Assembly: GCA_031292255.1 (NCBI GenBank)
Contig: JARLHN010000032.1
Coordinates: forward strand, 32,108-96,107
Reading direction: 5' to 3'
Source: Oryzomonas sp.
Lineage (GTDB): Bacteria; Desulfobacterota; Desulfuromonadia; Geobacterales; Pseudopelobacteraceae
DNA length: 64,000 bases
Below are positions 45,952 to 55,019 of this stretch, piece after piece. How positions within the stretch are numbered: the stretch's first letter is position 1; the number at the start of each line of letters is the position of its first letter. The notes under the pieces were generated by a model, which saw nothing but the letters and a program-made list of their open reading frames with translations, did not search any database and was not told where the DNA came from. The position numbers and the translations under genes were made by a program.

Positions 45952-46968
45952 ATGCAGAGAAAGATGATTATCGGCGCCGTCATTACCGCTGTGCTGGCAG
46001 TCACGGCCTTTCTCGTCACACACCACAAGCCCGTTGAATCAGCCACTCTCAAGGTCTCCGGCACCATTGAGGTTACCACGGTCGAGCTGTCGTTCAAGGT
46101 CGGCGGCCGCATGGCCCAACGCCTGGTTGATGAGGGCGAGATGGTCACGGCCGGCCAATTGGTGGCGCGCCTGGAGGATGACGAGTTAAAGGAGGACAAA
46201 AATGCGCGGGCGGCCGAAAAGCGGGCGGCCCAGGCGGCCTTGGCCGATCTGCAGGCAGGCAGCCGCCGCGAGGAGATTGCCCAGGCAGAGGCGGTCCTGG
46301 CGCGGATGAAGGCCGAAGCCGAACGCCTGAAAAAGGACGCCCTCCGATCGGAGGCCCTCTTCAAGCGCGACGTGATCCCCCAAAAGGATCTGGACGCGGC
46401 CCGGGCCGGACGCGATGCGTCGGCAGCCTCGGTGCACGAGGCCGAGCAGCATCTGAAACTGCTGCGGATCGGCCCTCGGCCGGATGCGGTGCATCAGGCT
46501 AAGTCGCAAGTAGAAGCCGCCGAGGCAGGATTGGCCCTGACCGAAACACGCCTCTCCCAGAGCATGCTGACAGCCCCCCTGGCCGGCCTGGTCTTGGCCA
46601 AGCATGCCGAGCCTGGCGAGATGCTGGCCGTGGGTGCGCCGGTCGTTACCATCGGAAAGATGGATGACGTCTGGCTGCGGGCCTATATCCCGGAATCCGA
46701 GATGGGACGGGTCAAGGTCGGGCAGCTGGCGCGCGTCACGGTGGACACCTGGCCGGGACGCCCTTTCGAGGGGAGGGTTTCCTTCATCTCGCCCGAGGCG
46801 GAATTTACTCCCAAGAACGTCCAGACCGAAAAGGAACGCGTCAAGCTGGTCTACCGCATCAAGATCACCCTGGCGAACCCCGGGATGGAGCTGAAGCCGG
46901 GCATGCCGGCCGATGCAGAGATCGAGACGGGAAGCCGGAAGGGGTTGCCGCAGGGGGCCAACCATTGA
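45952..46968 (+). CDS. HlyD-family periplasmic adaptor (YbhG-like) of an ABC exporter
   Basis: A 338-aa membrane fusion protein. An N-terminal TM anchor (KMIIGAVITAVLAVTAFLV) is followed by a split lipoyl/biotinyl-like domain (VGGRMAQRLVDEGEMVTAGQLVARLEDDELK), a coiled-coil hairpin (about 85-215) and a beta-barrel domain (IGKMDDVWLRAYIPESEMGRVKVGQLARVTVDTWPGRPFEGRV). It links the inner-membrane ABC transporter encoded by the next three genes to an outer-membrane channel. GGGAGG precedes the ATG. No TolC homologue is in the window. Confidence 0.92.
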   Translation: MQRKMIIGAVITAVLAVTAFLVTHHKPVESATLKVSGTIEVTTVELSFKVGGRMAQRLVDEGEMVTAGQLVARLEDDELKEDKNARAAEKRAAQAALADLQAGSRREEIAQAEAVLARMKAEAERLKKDALRSEALFKRDVIPQKDLDAARAGRDASAASVHEAEQHLKLLRIGPRPDAVHQAKSQVEAAEAGLALTETRLSQSMLTAPLAGLVLAKHAEPGEMLAVGAPVVTIGKMDDVWLRAYIPESEMGRVKVGQLARVTVDTWPGRPFEGRVSFISPEAEFTPKNVQTEKERVKLVYRIKITLANPGMELKPGMPADAEIETGSRKGLPQGANH

Positions 46969-46991
46969 GGTTCATGACGACAGGTATTGTA

Positions 46992-47017
46992 GGGGCGGGT
47001 TACCCCCGCCCGCTTTT
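46992..47017. other. GC hairpin between the HlyD and ABC ATPase genes
   Basis: GGGGCGGG-TTAC-CCCCGCCC is followed by GCTTTTC. It sits inside the apparent operon and could act as an attenuator or be another dispersed GC palindrome. Confidence 0.45.
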
Positions 47018-47095
47018 CTCACACGGGACCAACCGTTGACGTCACCCCCGACAGGTGAAGCCCTTGCCATACATCCCACCCCCATGAGGAACGGC

Positions 47096-49024
47096 ATGAC
47101 CATTGTAGCCACCGGCCTTACCCGCCGCTTCGGCGGCTTGACCGCCGTGGACGGCCTAACCCTTTCCGTGGCTCCCGGAGAGCTCTTCGGGCTGGTGGGC
47201 TCGGACGGCGCCGGCAAGAGCACCACCATCCGCATGCTGACCGGTGTGATGGACCCCAGCGCCGGGGAAGCCCGGGTGCTGGGATGCCCCTGCCGCGACC
47301 TGGAGCCGGTACGGGGCGAAATCGGCTACATGAGCCAGCGCTTCGGCCTGTACCCCGACCTGACCGTAGCCGAGAACATCCGTTTCTATGCCGACATCTT
47401 CGGCGTGGCGCGCCGCGACCGGCTGGAGCGGACCGAACACCTGCTCGCCTTCAGCAATCTTGTCCCGTTCCGCGACCGTAAGGCCGCCAACCTTTCCGGC
47501 GGCATGAAGCAGAAGCTGGGGCTGGCCTGCGCCCTGATCCACACCCCCAAGGCGCTGTTCCTGGACGAGCCTACCAACGGGGTCGATCCGGTCTCGCGCC
47601 GGGACTTCTGGCGTATCCTCTATGGCCTGTTGCGGGAAGGTGTGACCATCTTCGTGGCTACCGCCTACCTGGATGAGGCCGACCGCTGCCACCGGGTCGG
47701 TTTGATCCACAAGGGACGGCTTCTGGCCTGCGACAAGCCGTCCGCCCTGCGACGGCTGGCCGGCGGCAGCGTGCTGGAACTGGTCACCCCCGATGCACGC
47801 GCGGCGTCCCTGATGCTGCGGCAACAGCGCCCCGACCTCACCGTCTCCCTGTTCGGCGACCGGCTCCACCTGACCGGCGATACAAAGGCACTGTCCGACC
47901 ACGAGTTGCGGGAGCTATTTCGGCAGGCCCGCATGGAGTTGCAGGCCTTGGAACGGGTCGAACCGTCGCTGGAGGATGTCTTCGTCTCCATGATCGGCGG
48001 AGAAGACGGCCAGCGCCAGCCGTCGCCCGTCACCACAGCACCCGTCCCTCCCCCGGGAAAGGATGCCGAAGAGCAGGCCGTCTCGGTGCGGGGCCTTACC
48101 CGCCGCTTCGGCGACTTCATTGCCGTCAACGCCATCGATCTGGAGGTGTCCAGGGGCGAGATCTTCGGTTTCCTCGGCCCCAACGGCGCAGGCAAATCAA
48201 CCACCATCCGCATGCTGTGCGGCATTCTGGAGCCGAGCGCCGGCGAAGGACGGGTGGCCGGGTGCGACATCATGCGTCAGCCGGAACAGATCAAGACGCG
48301 GATCGGCTACATGAGCCAGAAATTCTCCCTGTATGAAGACCTGACCGTGGAGGAGAACATCGCCTTTTACGGCGGCATCTACCGCATCCCCCCCAAAAAA
48401 CTGGCGCAGCGGGCAGAATGGGTGATCACCATGGCCGGGCTGGAAGAACGGCGCCGCTCCAAGGCGGGTGAGCTATCCGGCGGCTTGAAGCAGCGCCTGG
48501 CCCTGGGATGCGCCATGCTGCACGAACCGCCGGTGATCTTTCTCGACGAGCCGACCTCGGGAGTGGATCCCATCAGCCGCCGTGCATTCTGGGATCTGAT
48601 CAACCGCCTGGCAGCGGGGGGCGTGACCGTCTTCGTCACCACCCATTACATGGACGAAGCCGAATACTGTGATCGCCTGGCCATGATCTACCGGGGGGAA
48701 CTGGTGGCACTGGGGAGCCCGACGCAACTGAAGCGGGGGCACATGGCCGAAGAGGTCCTGGAAGCCGCCTGCGAACGCCCCCAGGATTTTCTGGTAGAGC
48801 TGGAACGGCTGCCCGGCGTGCGCCATGCGGCCCTGTTCGGCCGAGGAGCCCACGTGGTGACAGAGGACAGCGTTGCCACCGAGACGGCCCTGGCCGCCTC
48901 TCCCATGGCCGGGCAGGTACGCCTGCGCCGGGTGCTTCCCTCCCTGGAGGATGTCTTTGTTTCCTTGATCGAGGCGCGGAACCGGGCCGAAGGAGCGAGT
49001 CGGCTGCAAAGGGAGACCCCATGA
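47096..49024 (+). CDS. Tandem ABC ATPase (YbhF-like, two nucleotide-binding domains)
   Basis: A 642-aa protein with two fused ABC ATPase domains. NBD1 has the Walker A SDGAGKSTT, signature LSGGMKQKL and Walker B ALFLDEPTNGVD. NBD2 begins near residue 330, with GPNGAGKSTT, LSGGLKQRL and VIFLDEPTSGVD. Each NBD1/NBD2 has a D-loop and a switch His or equivalent (VATAYLDEAD in NBD1, where Ala-Tyr replaces the usual Thr-His; VTTHYMDEAE in NBD2). NBD1 also has SDG in place of the usual GPNG. NBD1 is therefore probably catalytically weaker. Start at 47096 because GAGGAACGGC precedes it. It overlaps the first permease by 4 nt. Confidence 0.93.
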   Translation: MTIVATGLTRRFGGLTAVDGLTLSVAPGELFGLVGSDGAGKSTTIRMLTGVMDPSAGEARVLGCPCRDLEPVRGEIGYMSQRFGLYPDLTVAENIRFYADIFGVARRDRLERTEHLLAFSNLVPFRDRKAANLSGGMKQKLGLACALIHTPKALFLDEPTNGVDPVSRRDFWRILYGLLREGVTIFVATAYLDEADRCHRVGLIHKGRLLACDKPSALRRLAGGSVLELVTPDARAASLMLRQQRPDLTVSLFGDRLHLTGDTKALSDHELRELFRQARMELQALERVEPSLEDVFVSMIGGEDGQRQPSPVTTAPVPPPGKDAEEQAVSVRGLTRRFGDFIAVNAIDLEVSRGEIFGFLGPNGAGKSTTIRMLCGILEPSAGEGRVAGCDIMRQPEQIKTRIGYMSQKFSLYEDLTVEENIAFYGGIYRIPPKKLAQRAEWVITMAGLEERRRSKAGELSGGLKQRLALGCAMLHEPPVIFLDEPTSGVDPISRRAFWDLINRLAAGGVTVFVTTHYMDEAEYCDRLAMIYRGELVALGSPTQLKRGHMAEEVLEAACERPQDFLVELERLPGVRHAALFGRGAHVVTEDSVATETALAASPMAGQVRLRRVLPSLEDVFVSLIEARNRAEGASRLQRETP

Positions 49025-50169
49025 CGGGCCGCATCGCCGTGAAACTGCGCCGAACCCGGGCCGTGGCCCGCAAGGAGAGCCTGCACCTGCTGCGCGACCC
49101 CCGCAGCCTGATCATGGGGCTGGCCATCCCCATGCTGATGCTGTTTTTGTTCGGTTATGCCCTCAATCTGGACATCGAGAAGGTCAAACTGGCGGTGTGG
49201 GACCGGAGCGATACGGTGGCCAGCCGGGATTTCGTATCCCGCTTCGCCTCGTCCCGCTACTTCCGGCTGGTGGAACGCGCCTCATCCTACGGCGAGATCG
49301 AGCGAGCCATCGACAGCCGTAGCGCCATCATCGCCCTGGTGGTGCCGGAAGGCTTCAACCGCACCCTGGAAGGACGAGGAAGCGATGTACAGGCCATCCT
49401 GGACGGCAGCGACGCCAACACCGCCACCATCGTGCTTGCCTATGCCGATGCGGTGGCCCGCACCTTCTCCGCCGAAATCATGCTGCAACGCCTCAACCGG
49501 GCCGGCCGGCCCCCAACCGCACCGCCGGTGGACCTGCGGCCCCGGGTCTGGTTCAACACCGATCTGGTGTCGCGCTACTACATCTTTCCCGGTCTCATTG
49601 CGGTGATCATGATGGTCATCGCGGCACTGCTCACCTCTCTGACCGTGGCCCGGGAATGGGAGACCGGCACCATGGAGCAACTCATCGCCACGCCGCTTAC
49701 CAGCGGGGAAATCATTGCCGGAAAACTGCTCCCCTACTTCATGATCGGGATCATTGACCTGGTCCTGTGCGTGCTGGTGGGATATTTTGTCTTCGACGTG
49801 CCGTTCCGGGGGAATCTGGCGCTCTTGTTCGTCATGTCCCTGGTCTTCCTGACGGGGGCGCTGGCCTTGGGGATACTGATCAGCATCCTGGCCAAAAGCC
49901 AGCTCCTGGCAAGCCAGATCGCCCTGGTCACCACCATGCTGCCGGCCTTTCTCCTCTCCGGCTTCATGTTCCCCATCGACAACATGCCCCAGGTGATCCA
50001 GGTCGTCACCAACGTGGTCACGGCCCGCCATTTCGTCCACATACTACGCGGCATCTATCTCAAGGATGCGGGCATCCGGGAACTGGTCCCACAGGTGCTG
50101 GTGCTGGCCCTGTTCGGCGTGATAGTGCTGACGCTGGCGGTGAAAAATTTCAGGAAAAAGATCGATTAA
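49021..50169 (+). CDS. ABC-2 type permease (YbhS-like)
   Basis: A 382-aa permease. It has an N-terminal TM (LIMGLAIPMLMLFLFGYAL), a large extracytoplasmic domain and a C-terminal ABC-2 membrane bundle of about five helices (RYYIFPGLIAVIMMVIAALLTSLTVAREWETGTMEQL is the conserved entry). It pairs with the next gene to form the transmembrane heterodimer. Start ATGA overlap with the ATPase gene. Confidence 0.94.
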   Translation: MTGRIAVKLRRTRAVARKESLHLLRDPRSLIMGLAIPMLMLFLFGYALNLDIEKVKLAVWDRSDTVASRDFVSRFASSRYFRLVERASSYGEIERAIDSRSAIIALVVPEGFNRTLEGRGSDVQAILDGSDANTATIVLAYADAVARTFSAEIMLQRLNRAGRPPTAPPVDLRPRVWFNTDLVSRYYIFPGLIAVIMMVIAALLTSLTVAREWETGTMEQLIATPLTSGEIIAGKLLPYFMIGIIDLVLCVLVGYFVFDVPFRGNLALLFVMSLVFLTGALALGILISILAKSQLLASQIALVTTMLPAFLLSGFMFPIDNMPQVIQVVTNVVTARHFVHILRGIYLKDAGIRELVPQVLVLALFGVIVLTLAVKNFRKKID

Positions 50170-50199
50170 CCCCAAAACCCGGGTCAGAGGCAACATCAC

Positions 50200-51327
50200 A
50201 TGATTGAACGACTGAAAGCCATGTTGATAAAGGAGTTCATCCAAGTGCTGCGGGACCCGCGCACCCGTTTCGTGATCTTCGTCTTCCCGGTGTTCCAGGT
50301 GGTGGTCTTCGGATATGCGGTCAACACCGACGTACGCAACAGCCGTACCGCCGTGCTGGACCGGGACAACAGCCGTGAGAGCCGCGAAATCGTAGAACGT
50401 TTCCAGAGCTCCGGTTACTTCGAGATCACCGAGCGAATCGAGGACGAGCGCCGTGTCAGGTATCTGCTGGACCGGGGCATGGTGCGGGCGGCCCTGGTAT
50501 TCGACCACGGCTTCGGGGGACGGCTGAAAAAGGAGGGCGCGGCTCCGCTGGCCCTGATTCTGGACGGCAGCGACGCCAACTCGGCCGGGATCGTGCTGGA
50601 CTACGCCACCTCGCTCATCGGCAGCTACAACACCGAATCGCTGGCGGCCAGGCTGGCCCGTAGCGGGGTTGCCGACCGGCCGGAAGGGGTGACGTTACGC
50701 TCCCGGGCCTGGTTCAACCCCAACCTGGAAAGCCGTGTCTATTTCGTGCCTGCGGTCATCGCCATGCTGGTGATGGTGGTGACCATGCTCCTCTCCAGCA
50801 TGGCCATTGTGCGGGAGAAAGAGATCGGCACCATCGAGCAGGTGGTGGTCACGCCCATCAGCAAGGGAGAATTCATCCTCGGCAAGACGATCCCCTTCAT
50901 CCTTATGGGCTATGCCAACGTGATCATTGTCGCCTTCGTGGCGGTGCTCTGGTTCGACATCCCCATACTGGGGAGCTTGGGGCTTTTGGCCTTCAGCACC
51001 GGCCTGTTCCTGATGAGCTCGCTGGGGGCAGGGCTGTTGATCTCCACTGTCAGCGATACTCAGCAGCAGGCCATGATGACGGCCTTCTTCGTCATCTTTC
51101 CCTGCATGTTGCTCTCCGGCTTCTCCTTCCCCATCGACAACATGCCGGTTGCGGTGCAGTACATCACCCTGATCAATCCGTTGCGATACTTCATGATCAT
51201 CCTGCGTTCCATCTTTCTCAAAGGAGTGGGTATCGAGGTGCTCTGGCCGGAGTTGGCGGCCCTTGCCACCATCGGCTTGACCGTGCTCATGGTGGCGGTG
51301 TGGCGATTCAAAAAGACAGTGGGATAA
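50200..51327 (+). CDS. ABC-2 type permease (YbhR-like)
   Basis: A 375-aa permease paralogous to the preceding one, with the same topology (TM1 FVIFVFPVFQVVVFGYAV, long periplasmic loop, then RVYFVPAVIAMLVMVVTMLLSSMAIVREKEIGTIEQVVVTP). The four-gene set matches E. coli YbhGFSR, a drug or cation efflux system. The natural substrate here is unknown. Confidence 0.94.
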   Translation: MIERLKAMLIKEFIQVLRDPRTRFVIFVFPVFQVVVFGYAVNTDVRNSRTAVLDRDNSRESREIVERFQSSGYFEITERIEDERRVRYLLDRGMVRAALVFDHGFGGRLKKEGAAPLALILDGSDANSAGIVLDYATSLIGSYNTESLAARLARSGVADRPEGVTLRSRAWFNPNLESRVYFVPAVIAMLVMVVTMLLSSMAIVREKEIGTIEQVVVTPISKGEFILGKTIPFILMGYANVIIVAFVAVLWFDIPILGSLGLLAFSTGLFLMSSLGAGLLISTVSDTQQQAMMTAFFVIFPCMLLSGFSFPIDNMPVAVQYITLINPLRYFMIILRSIFLKGVGIEVLWPELAALATIGLTVLMVAVWRFKKTVG

Positions 51328-51349
51328 GGGGGCAGGGAATGCCCTCCTG

Positions 51350-51538
51350 TCACCCTTCCCTTTTTTCCCTCCGGTAGAGGTCAATCAGGAAGTCGGCATC
51401 CCTGGGGGAGAGATCGAATTTGAAGACCGCTTCTTGGACGAGCGGCGGCAACGGCTGTCCGGGGTTTTCCTGAAGACAGCCGGCGATCCACTTCACGGCG
51501 CGCCGCAAGTCTTCTCCATCTGGTAACATATCGTGCAT
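51350..51538 (-). CDS. Small hypothetical protein
   Basis: A 62-aa protein (MHDMLPDGEDLRRAVKWIAGCLQENPGQPLPPLVQEAVFKFDLSPRDADFLIDLYRREKREG), mostly helical, with a C-terminal charged tail. AAAGGAG lies 10 nt before the ATG. Its ordered sequence and codon use support a real gene. I do not recognise a family. It is convergent with the permease and 69 nt downstream of the histidine kinase on the same strand. Confidence 0.65.
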   Translation of the reverse strand: MHDMLPDGEDLRRAVKWIAGCLQENPGQPLPPLVQEAVFKFDLSPRDADFLIDLYRREKREG

Positions 51539-51607
51539 GGCGATAGCGCTCCTTTACCTATAAGGTATGATACTGAAATCGGAAGTTCTGCCACAGAGAT
51601 GCATATG

Positions 51608-53614
51608 TCAGACTGCCTCTTGTTTTTCTGGGGCTTGTCGAAGCGGCAGGATGACGCAGAAGATCGTGCCCTGGCCCGGTTCGCTCAAGACCTCGATCTC
51701 GCCGCCGTGGTCCCTGACGATGCCGTAGGATACGGCCAGCCCCAGGCCGGTCCCCTGGGATTTGGTGGTATAGAAGGGGGTGAACAGTTTTTCCACCTCC
51801 TCTTCGCCGATGCCCGGCCCGGTATCCGCTACCGCCACCCGGCACAACCCGCCTTCCGGATCGGCGCCGATATCCACAAAGAGCGCCCCGCCCCCTTCCA
51901 TGGCCTGCAGGCCGTTCACGATCAAGTTGGTGAAGACCTGCCGCAACTGGTCTTCGTCCGCCTCGATGATGATCTCCTTCCCCCGGTAATCGCGTGTCAC
52001 GCTATAGGGGTCGAGCGACACCTGGTGCCCCACCTGGTCCAGAATATCCTCCAGCACCTCCCCCAGGGAAAACCGGCTGAGCGTTTTGGAGCCGCTGCGC
52101 GAGAATGCCCGCAGATTCTTGACGATCCGCTCGATCCTGGCCACTTGGCGCATGATGGTGTCGAGTTCCTCGGGGCCGTGATCACCGGCACTGTTGTTCA
52201 TCTCCAGAAGTTCCACATTGCCCCGGATGATGGCCAGGGGGTTATTTATCTCGTGGGCCACGCCGGAGGCCAAGAGCCCGATGGCCGCCAGGCGTTCGGC
52301 CTGGGCCAGTTCCTTTTGGGCGAGCAGCAATTGTTCGTTTTTTTCCTCCAACTGGGTGGTGCGCTCGGTCACCTTTGCTTCCAGCGTGTGATTGAGCGCC
52401 AGAATTTCATGCTCCCGTTCCTTAAGCCGACGATTCATGACGTTGAACTCGCTGGCCAGCGAGGCGATCTCGTCACGGCTGTCCACCGTGATATCGGACT
52501 GTTTCTCGCCTGCGGCAATCCTGCGGGCCCCCTCTTCCAGCGCCTTGATCGGTCGGGCCATACTGGAACCGAGCCAGGCCGAAAGCGGGACCCCGAACAG
52601 GGTAACGAAGATCAGGACACCGGAAAAGATGGTGTTGATCTGTGAACGAAGCTCAGCATACGGCTGTTCCGGCATCCCCACATAGAGCGCCCCGACCACT
52701 GCGCCGCGGTAGTCCCTGAGCGGCTCGTAGGCAGTAAAGTTCCACTTGTCGAGAACGAACGCCTTGCCGTTCCATTTCTCTCCCCGGCTGATGGCATTAT
52801 ACACCTCCGTGGACATCATGGTGCCGATGGCCCGTTCGCCCCGCTCGTTCATCACGCTGGTGGCGATGCGGACATCATCCAGAAAAATCGTCGCACTGCC
52901 GACCGGCTGACCGGCACTCTCCCGTGGCTGGAAAATGACCCGTGTGATGCGGTCTACGAGCCTGTTTTCCCCATTCAGCAGCAGGCCTCCATAAACCACG
53001 CCGGCAACGGTGCCGTCGGCAGCCATCACCGGCGCGGCGCAGACCAGAAACAGCCCGCGGTTTTCGATCTGTTTGGTGTAGATCCGGGCAAGGGGGGTGG
53101 GTTTGATAGGGATATTCATCAGCGGGGGCAACTGCGGATTTTCACGAAAGGCTTCTTCGGAGCGCAGCAGGGAGATGCCGCTGCAGACGATCCCCTTGGA
53201 GGCATCGGCGATGATCTTTTCCGCTTTCAGCGAGTCGCCCGTACTGCCGGGATTGGCGGCCCGATAGCGGACAAAGCCGTAACGGTCCACCAGGGTCAGA
53301 AAGCTGAGGCGGTCGTTCCTGAGTATGGACCGGAGCGGGAGAGCGGCAGGCAGGTTTTTGTCGTCACGCAGGGCGGCCGACAATTCCGGGGACAGGCCGG
53401 CCAGGCGAATGACATCGCTTAGGCGCGCCAACTCGCCCACGAACATCTCGTTGGCCGAACTAAGGTTTGTTTCCACCGTCTGTTGGGCCTCGCTGAGGAA
53501 ACGCGTGATGATGATCGAGGAGCCGATCACCCAGCAGACTGCGATGGCGGCCACCAGCGGCACCATGGTGCCCACCGTCAGCTTGACGCGTATCGAGGTG
53601 CGCAGGAATTTCAC
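51608..53614 (-). CDS. Cache-domain sensor histidine kinase (partner of the sigma-54 regulator)
   Basis: A 668-aa membrane kinase. TM1 (about 10-30) is followed by a periplasmic double/single Cache-type sensor (to about residue 310; GVVYGGLLLNGENRLVDRI, ATIFLDDVRIATSVMNERGERAIGTMMS, YEPLRDYRGAVVGALYVGMP), TM2, HAMP, a coiled coil (LEEKNEQLLLAQKELAQAE), HisKA (ASGVAHEINNPLAIIRG) and HATPase_c (DTGPGIGEEE, GTGLGLAVSYGI). Start GTG at 53614 with GAGG upstream; an ATG at 53668 overlapping the regulator gene is the alternative. It follows the regulator in one transcription unit. Confidence 0.92.
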   Translation of the reverse strand: MKFLRTSIRVKLTVGTMVPLVAAIAVCWVIGSSIIITRFLSEAQQTVETNLSSANEMFVGELARLSDVIRLAGLSPELSAALRDDKNLPAALPLRSILRNDRLSFLTLVDRYGFVRYRAANPGSTGDSLKAEKIIADASKGIVCSGISLLRSEEAFRENPQLPPLMNIPIKPTPLARIYTKQIENRGLFLVCAAPVMAADGTVAGVVYGGLLLNGENRLVDRITRVIFQPRESAGQPVGSATIFLDDVRIATSVMNERGERAIGTMMSTEVYNAISRGEKWNGKAFVLDKWNFTAYEPLRDYRGAVVGALYVGMPEQPYAELRSQINTIFSGVLIFVTLFGVPLSAWLGSSMARPIKALEEGARRIAAGEKQSDITVDSRDEIASLASEFNVMNRRLKEREHEILALNHTLEAKVTERTTQLEEKNEQLLLAQKELAQAERLAAIGLLASGVAHEINNPLAIIRGNVELLEMNNSAGDHGPEELDTIMRQVARIERIVKNLRAFSRSGSKTLSRFSLGEVLEDILDQVGHQVSLDPYSVTRDYRGKEIIIEADEDQLRQVFTNLIVNGLQAMEGGGALFVDIGADPEGGLCRVAVADTGPGIGEEEVEKLFTPFYTTKSQGTGLGLAVSYGIVRDHGGEIEVLSEPGQGTIFCVILPLRQAPEKQEAV

Positions 53615-53648
53615 GCCGCCTCGCGCCCGCACGGGCCGTTGTCCGCCA

Positions 53649-55019
53649 TTATTCGGCCCGGCCGGCATTCAGTCCGAATTCGACGATCTTGCGGTCCAGC
53701 GTCTTGCGGGAGATGCCGAGGATCTCGGCCGTGCGGCTCTTGTGGAAACCGGTACGCTTCAATACCGCCTTGATATGCAGCCGCTCCACCTCATCCAGCG
53801 CCACCATGGGGGGCGCTCCCTTGGGAACGGCCGCCGGTTCGCGCCGCCTCCCGATGGGAAGCAAGGCGGCAGTGATGGTGTTGGAACGGGCCAGGATGAC
53901 GGCGCGCTCCATGACGTTTTCCAGTTCGCGCACATTTCCCGGCCAATCGTAGTCCATCAGCATCGCCAGGGCCTCATCCTCGAAATCGCGCACCTCCTTC
54001 TTCATCTTGGCGGTGTAGATTTCCAGAAAGTGGCGCGCAAGCGGCTCGATGTCCTCGCGCCGTTCGCGCAGGGAGGGGAGATTGACGGTGATGACGTTCA
54101 AGCGGTAATAGAGGTCCTCGCGAAACCGCCCGTCCCGGACCTCGTTTTCCAGGTTCTTGTTGGTGGCGGCGACAAAGCGCACATCCACCTTGCGGGGCCG
54201 GGTCGTGCCGACGGCGATGAAATCCTTTTCCTGGATGACCCGGAGCAGTTTGGCCTGCACCGTCGGGCTGACATCGCCGATCTCGTCCAGAAAAAGCGTC
54301 CCGCCGTCCGCCTCCTCCACCAGCCCCTTCTGGTTGATCACCGCCCCGGTAAAAGCGCCGCGCACATGGCCGAAAAGTTGGCTTTCCAGGAGGGTATCCG
54401 AGAGGGCGGCGCAGTTGAGGGAGACAAACGGTTTGTCGACGCGCGGGCTGTTGGCGTGAATGGTGCTGGCGATCAATTCCTTGCCAGTGCCCGATTCTCC
54501 CAGGATCAGGATGTTGGCATCGCTGGAGGCAACCTGCAGGGTCAGGTCGTATACCTCGCGAAAACGGGCGCTCCTGAAAACCATTGTTTCGGCACGGCCG
54601 GTCCCCCGCTGCAACTCCTTGCGCAGCATGAGGTTTTCACTGGCCAGCCGGTGGTGGTCGAGCACCCGCTCCAAAACCGTCAAGAGCTTCTCTTTGGGAA
54701 AAGGTTTGGTGATATAGTCGTAGGCCCCCAGCTTGATGGCCTGGACAGCGTCGTCGATTGTGCCGTGGGCGGTCATGATAACCACCGGCACTTCCGGGCG
54801 CTTGCTGCGGAGATGTTTGAGAACTTGAAGGCCGTCCATGTCGGGCATGCGCACATCCTGGAGGATCACGTCACACTCCGTGCTCTCCGCCGTTTTCACG
54901 CGCTTCAAAAGCTCGTTGCCGCGCATAAAGGTCTCAACCCGGTAGCCGTTCGCACTCAGGAGCTTATCAAGATAGCGCAGGATATCCGCTTCATCGTCAC
55001 ATACAAACACCGTTGGCAT
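53649..55019 (-). CDS. Sigma-54-dependent response regulator (NtrC family), divergent from hyb
   Basis: A 456-aa REC-AAA-HTH activator. The receiver has the phospho-Asp at residue 55 (VILQDVRMPDMDG). The AAA domain has GESGTGKE, the sigma-54-contacting GAFTGAVINQKG loop, GGTLFLDEIGD and VRFVAATNKNLE. A Fis-type HTH ends it (RTGFHKSRTAEILGISRKTLDRKI). AAGGAG precedes the ATG at 55019. The hyb operon starts 359 nt away in the opposite direction with a sigma-54 promoter, so it is the likely hyb activator (inference). Confidence 0.94.
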   Translation of the reverse strand: MPTVFVCDDEADILRYLDKLLSANGYRVETFMRGNELLKRVKTAESTECDVILQDVRMPDMDGLQVLKHLRSKRPEVPVVIMTAHGTIDDAVQAIKLGAYDYITKPFPKEKLLTVLERVLDHHRLASENLMLRKELQRGTGRAETMVFRSARFREVYDLTLQVASSDANILILGESGTGKELIASTIHANSPRVDKPFVSLNCAALSDTLLESQLFGHVRGAFTGAVINQKGLVEEADGGTLFLDEIGDVSPTVQAKLLRVIQEKDFIAVGTTRPRKVDVRFVAATNKNLENEVRDGRFREDLYYRLNVITVNLPSLRERREDIEPLARHFLEIYTAKMKKEVRDFEDEALAMLMDYDWPGNVRELENVMERAVILARSNTITAALLPIGRRREPAAVPKGAPPMVALDEVERLHIKAVLKRTGFHKSRTAEILGISRKTLDRKIVEFGLNAGRAE

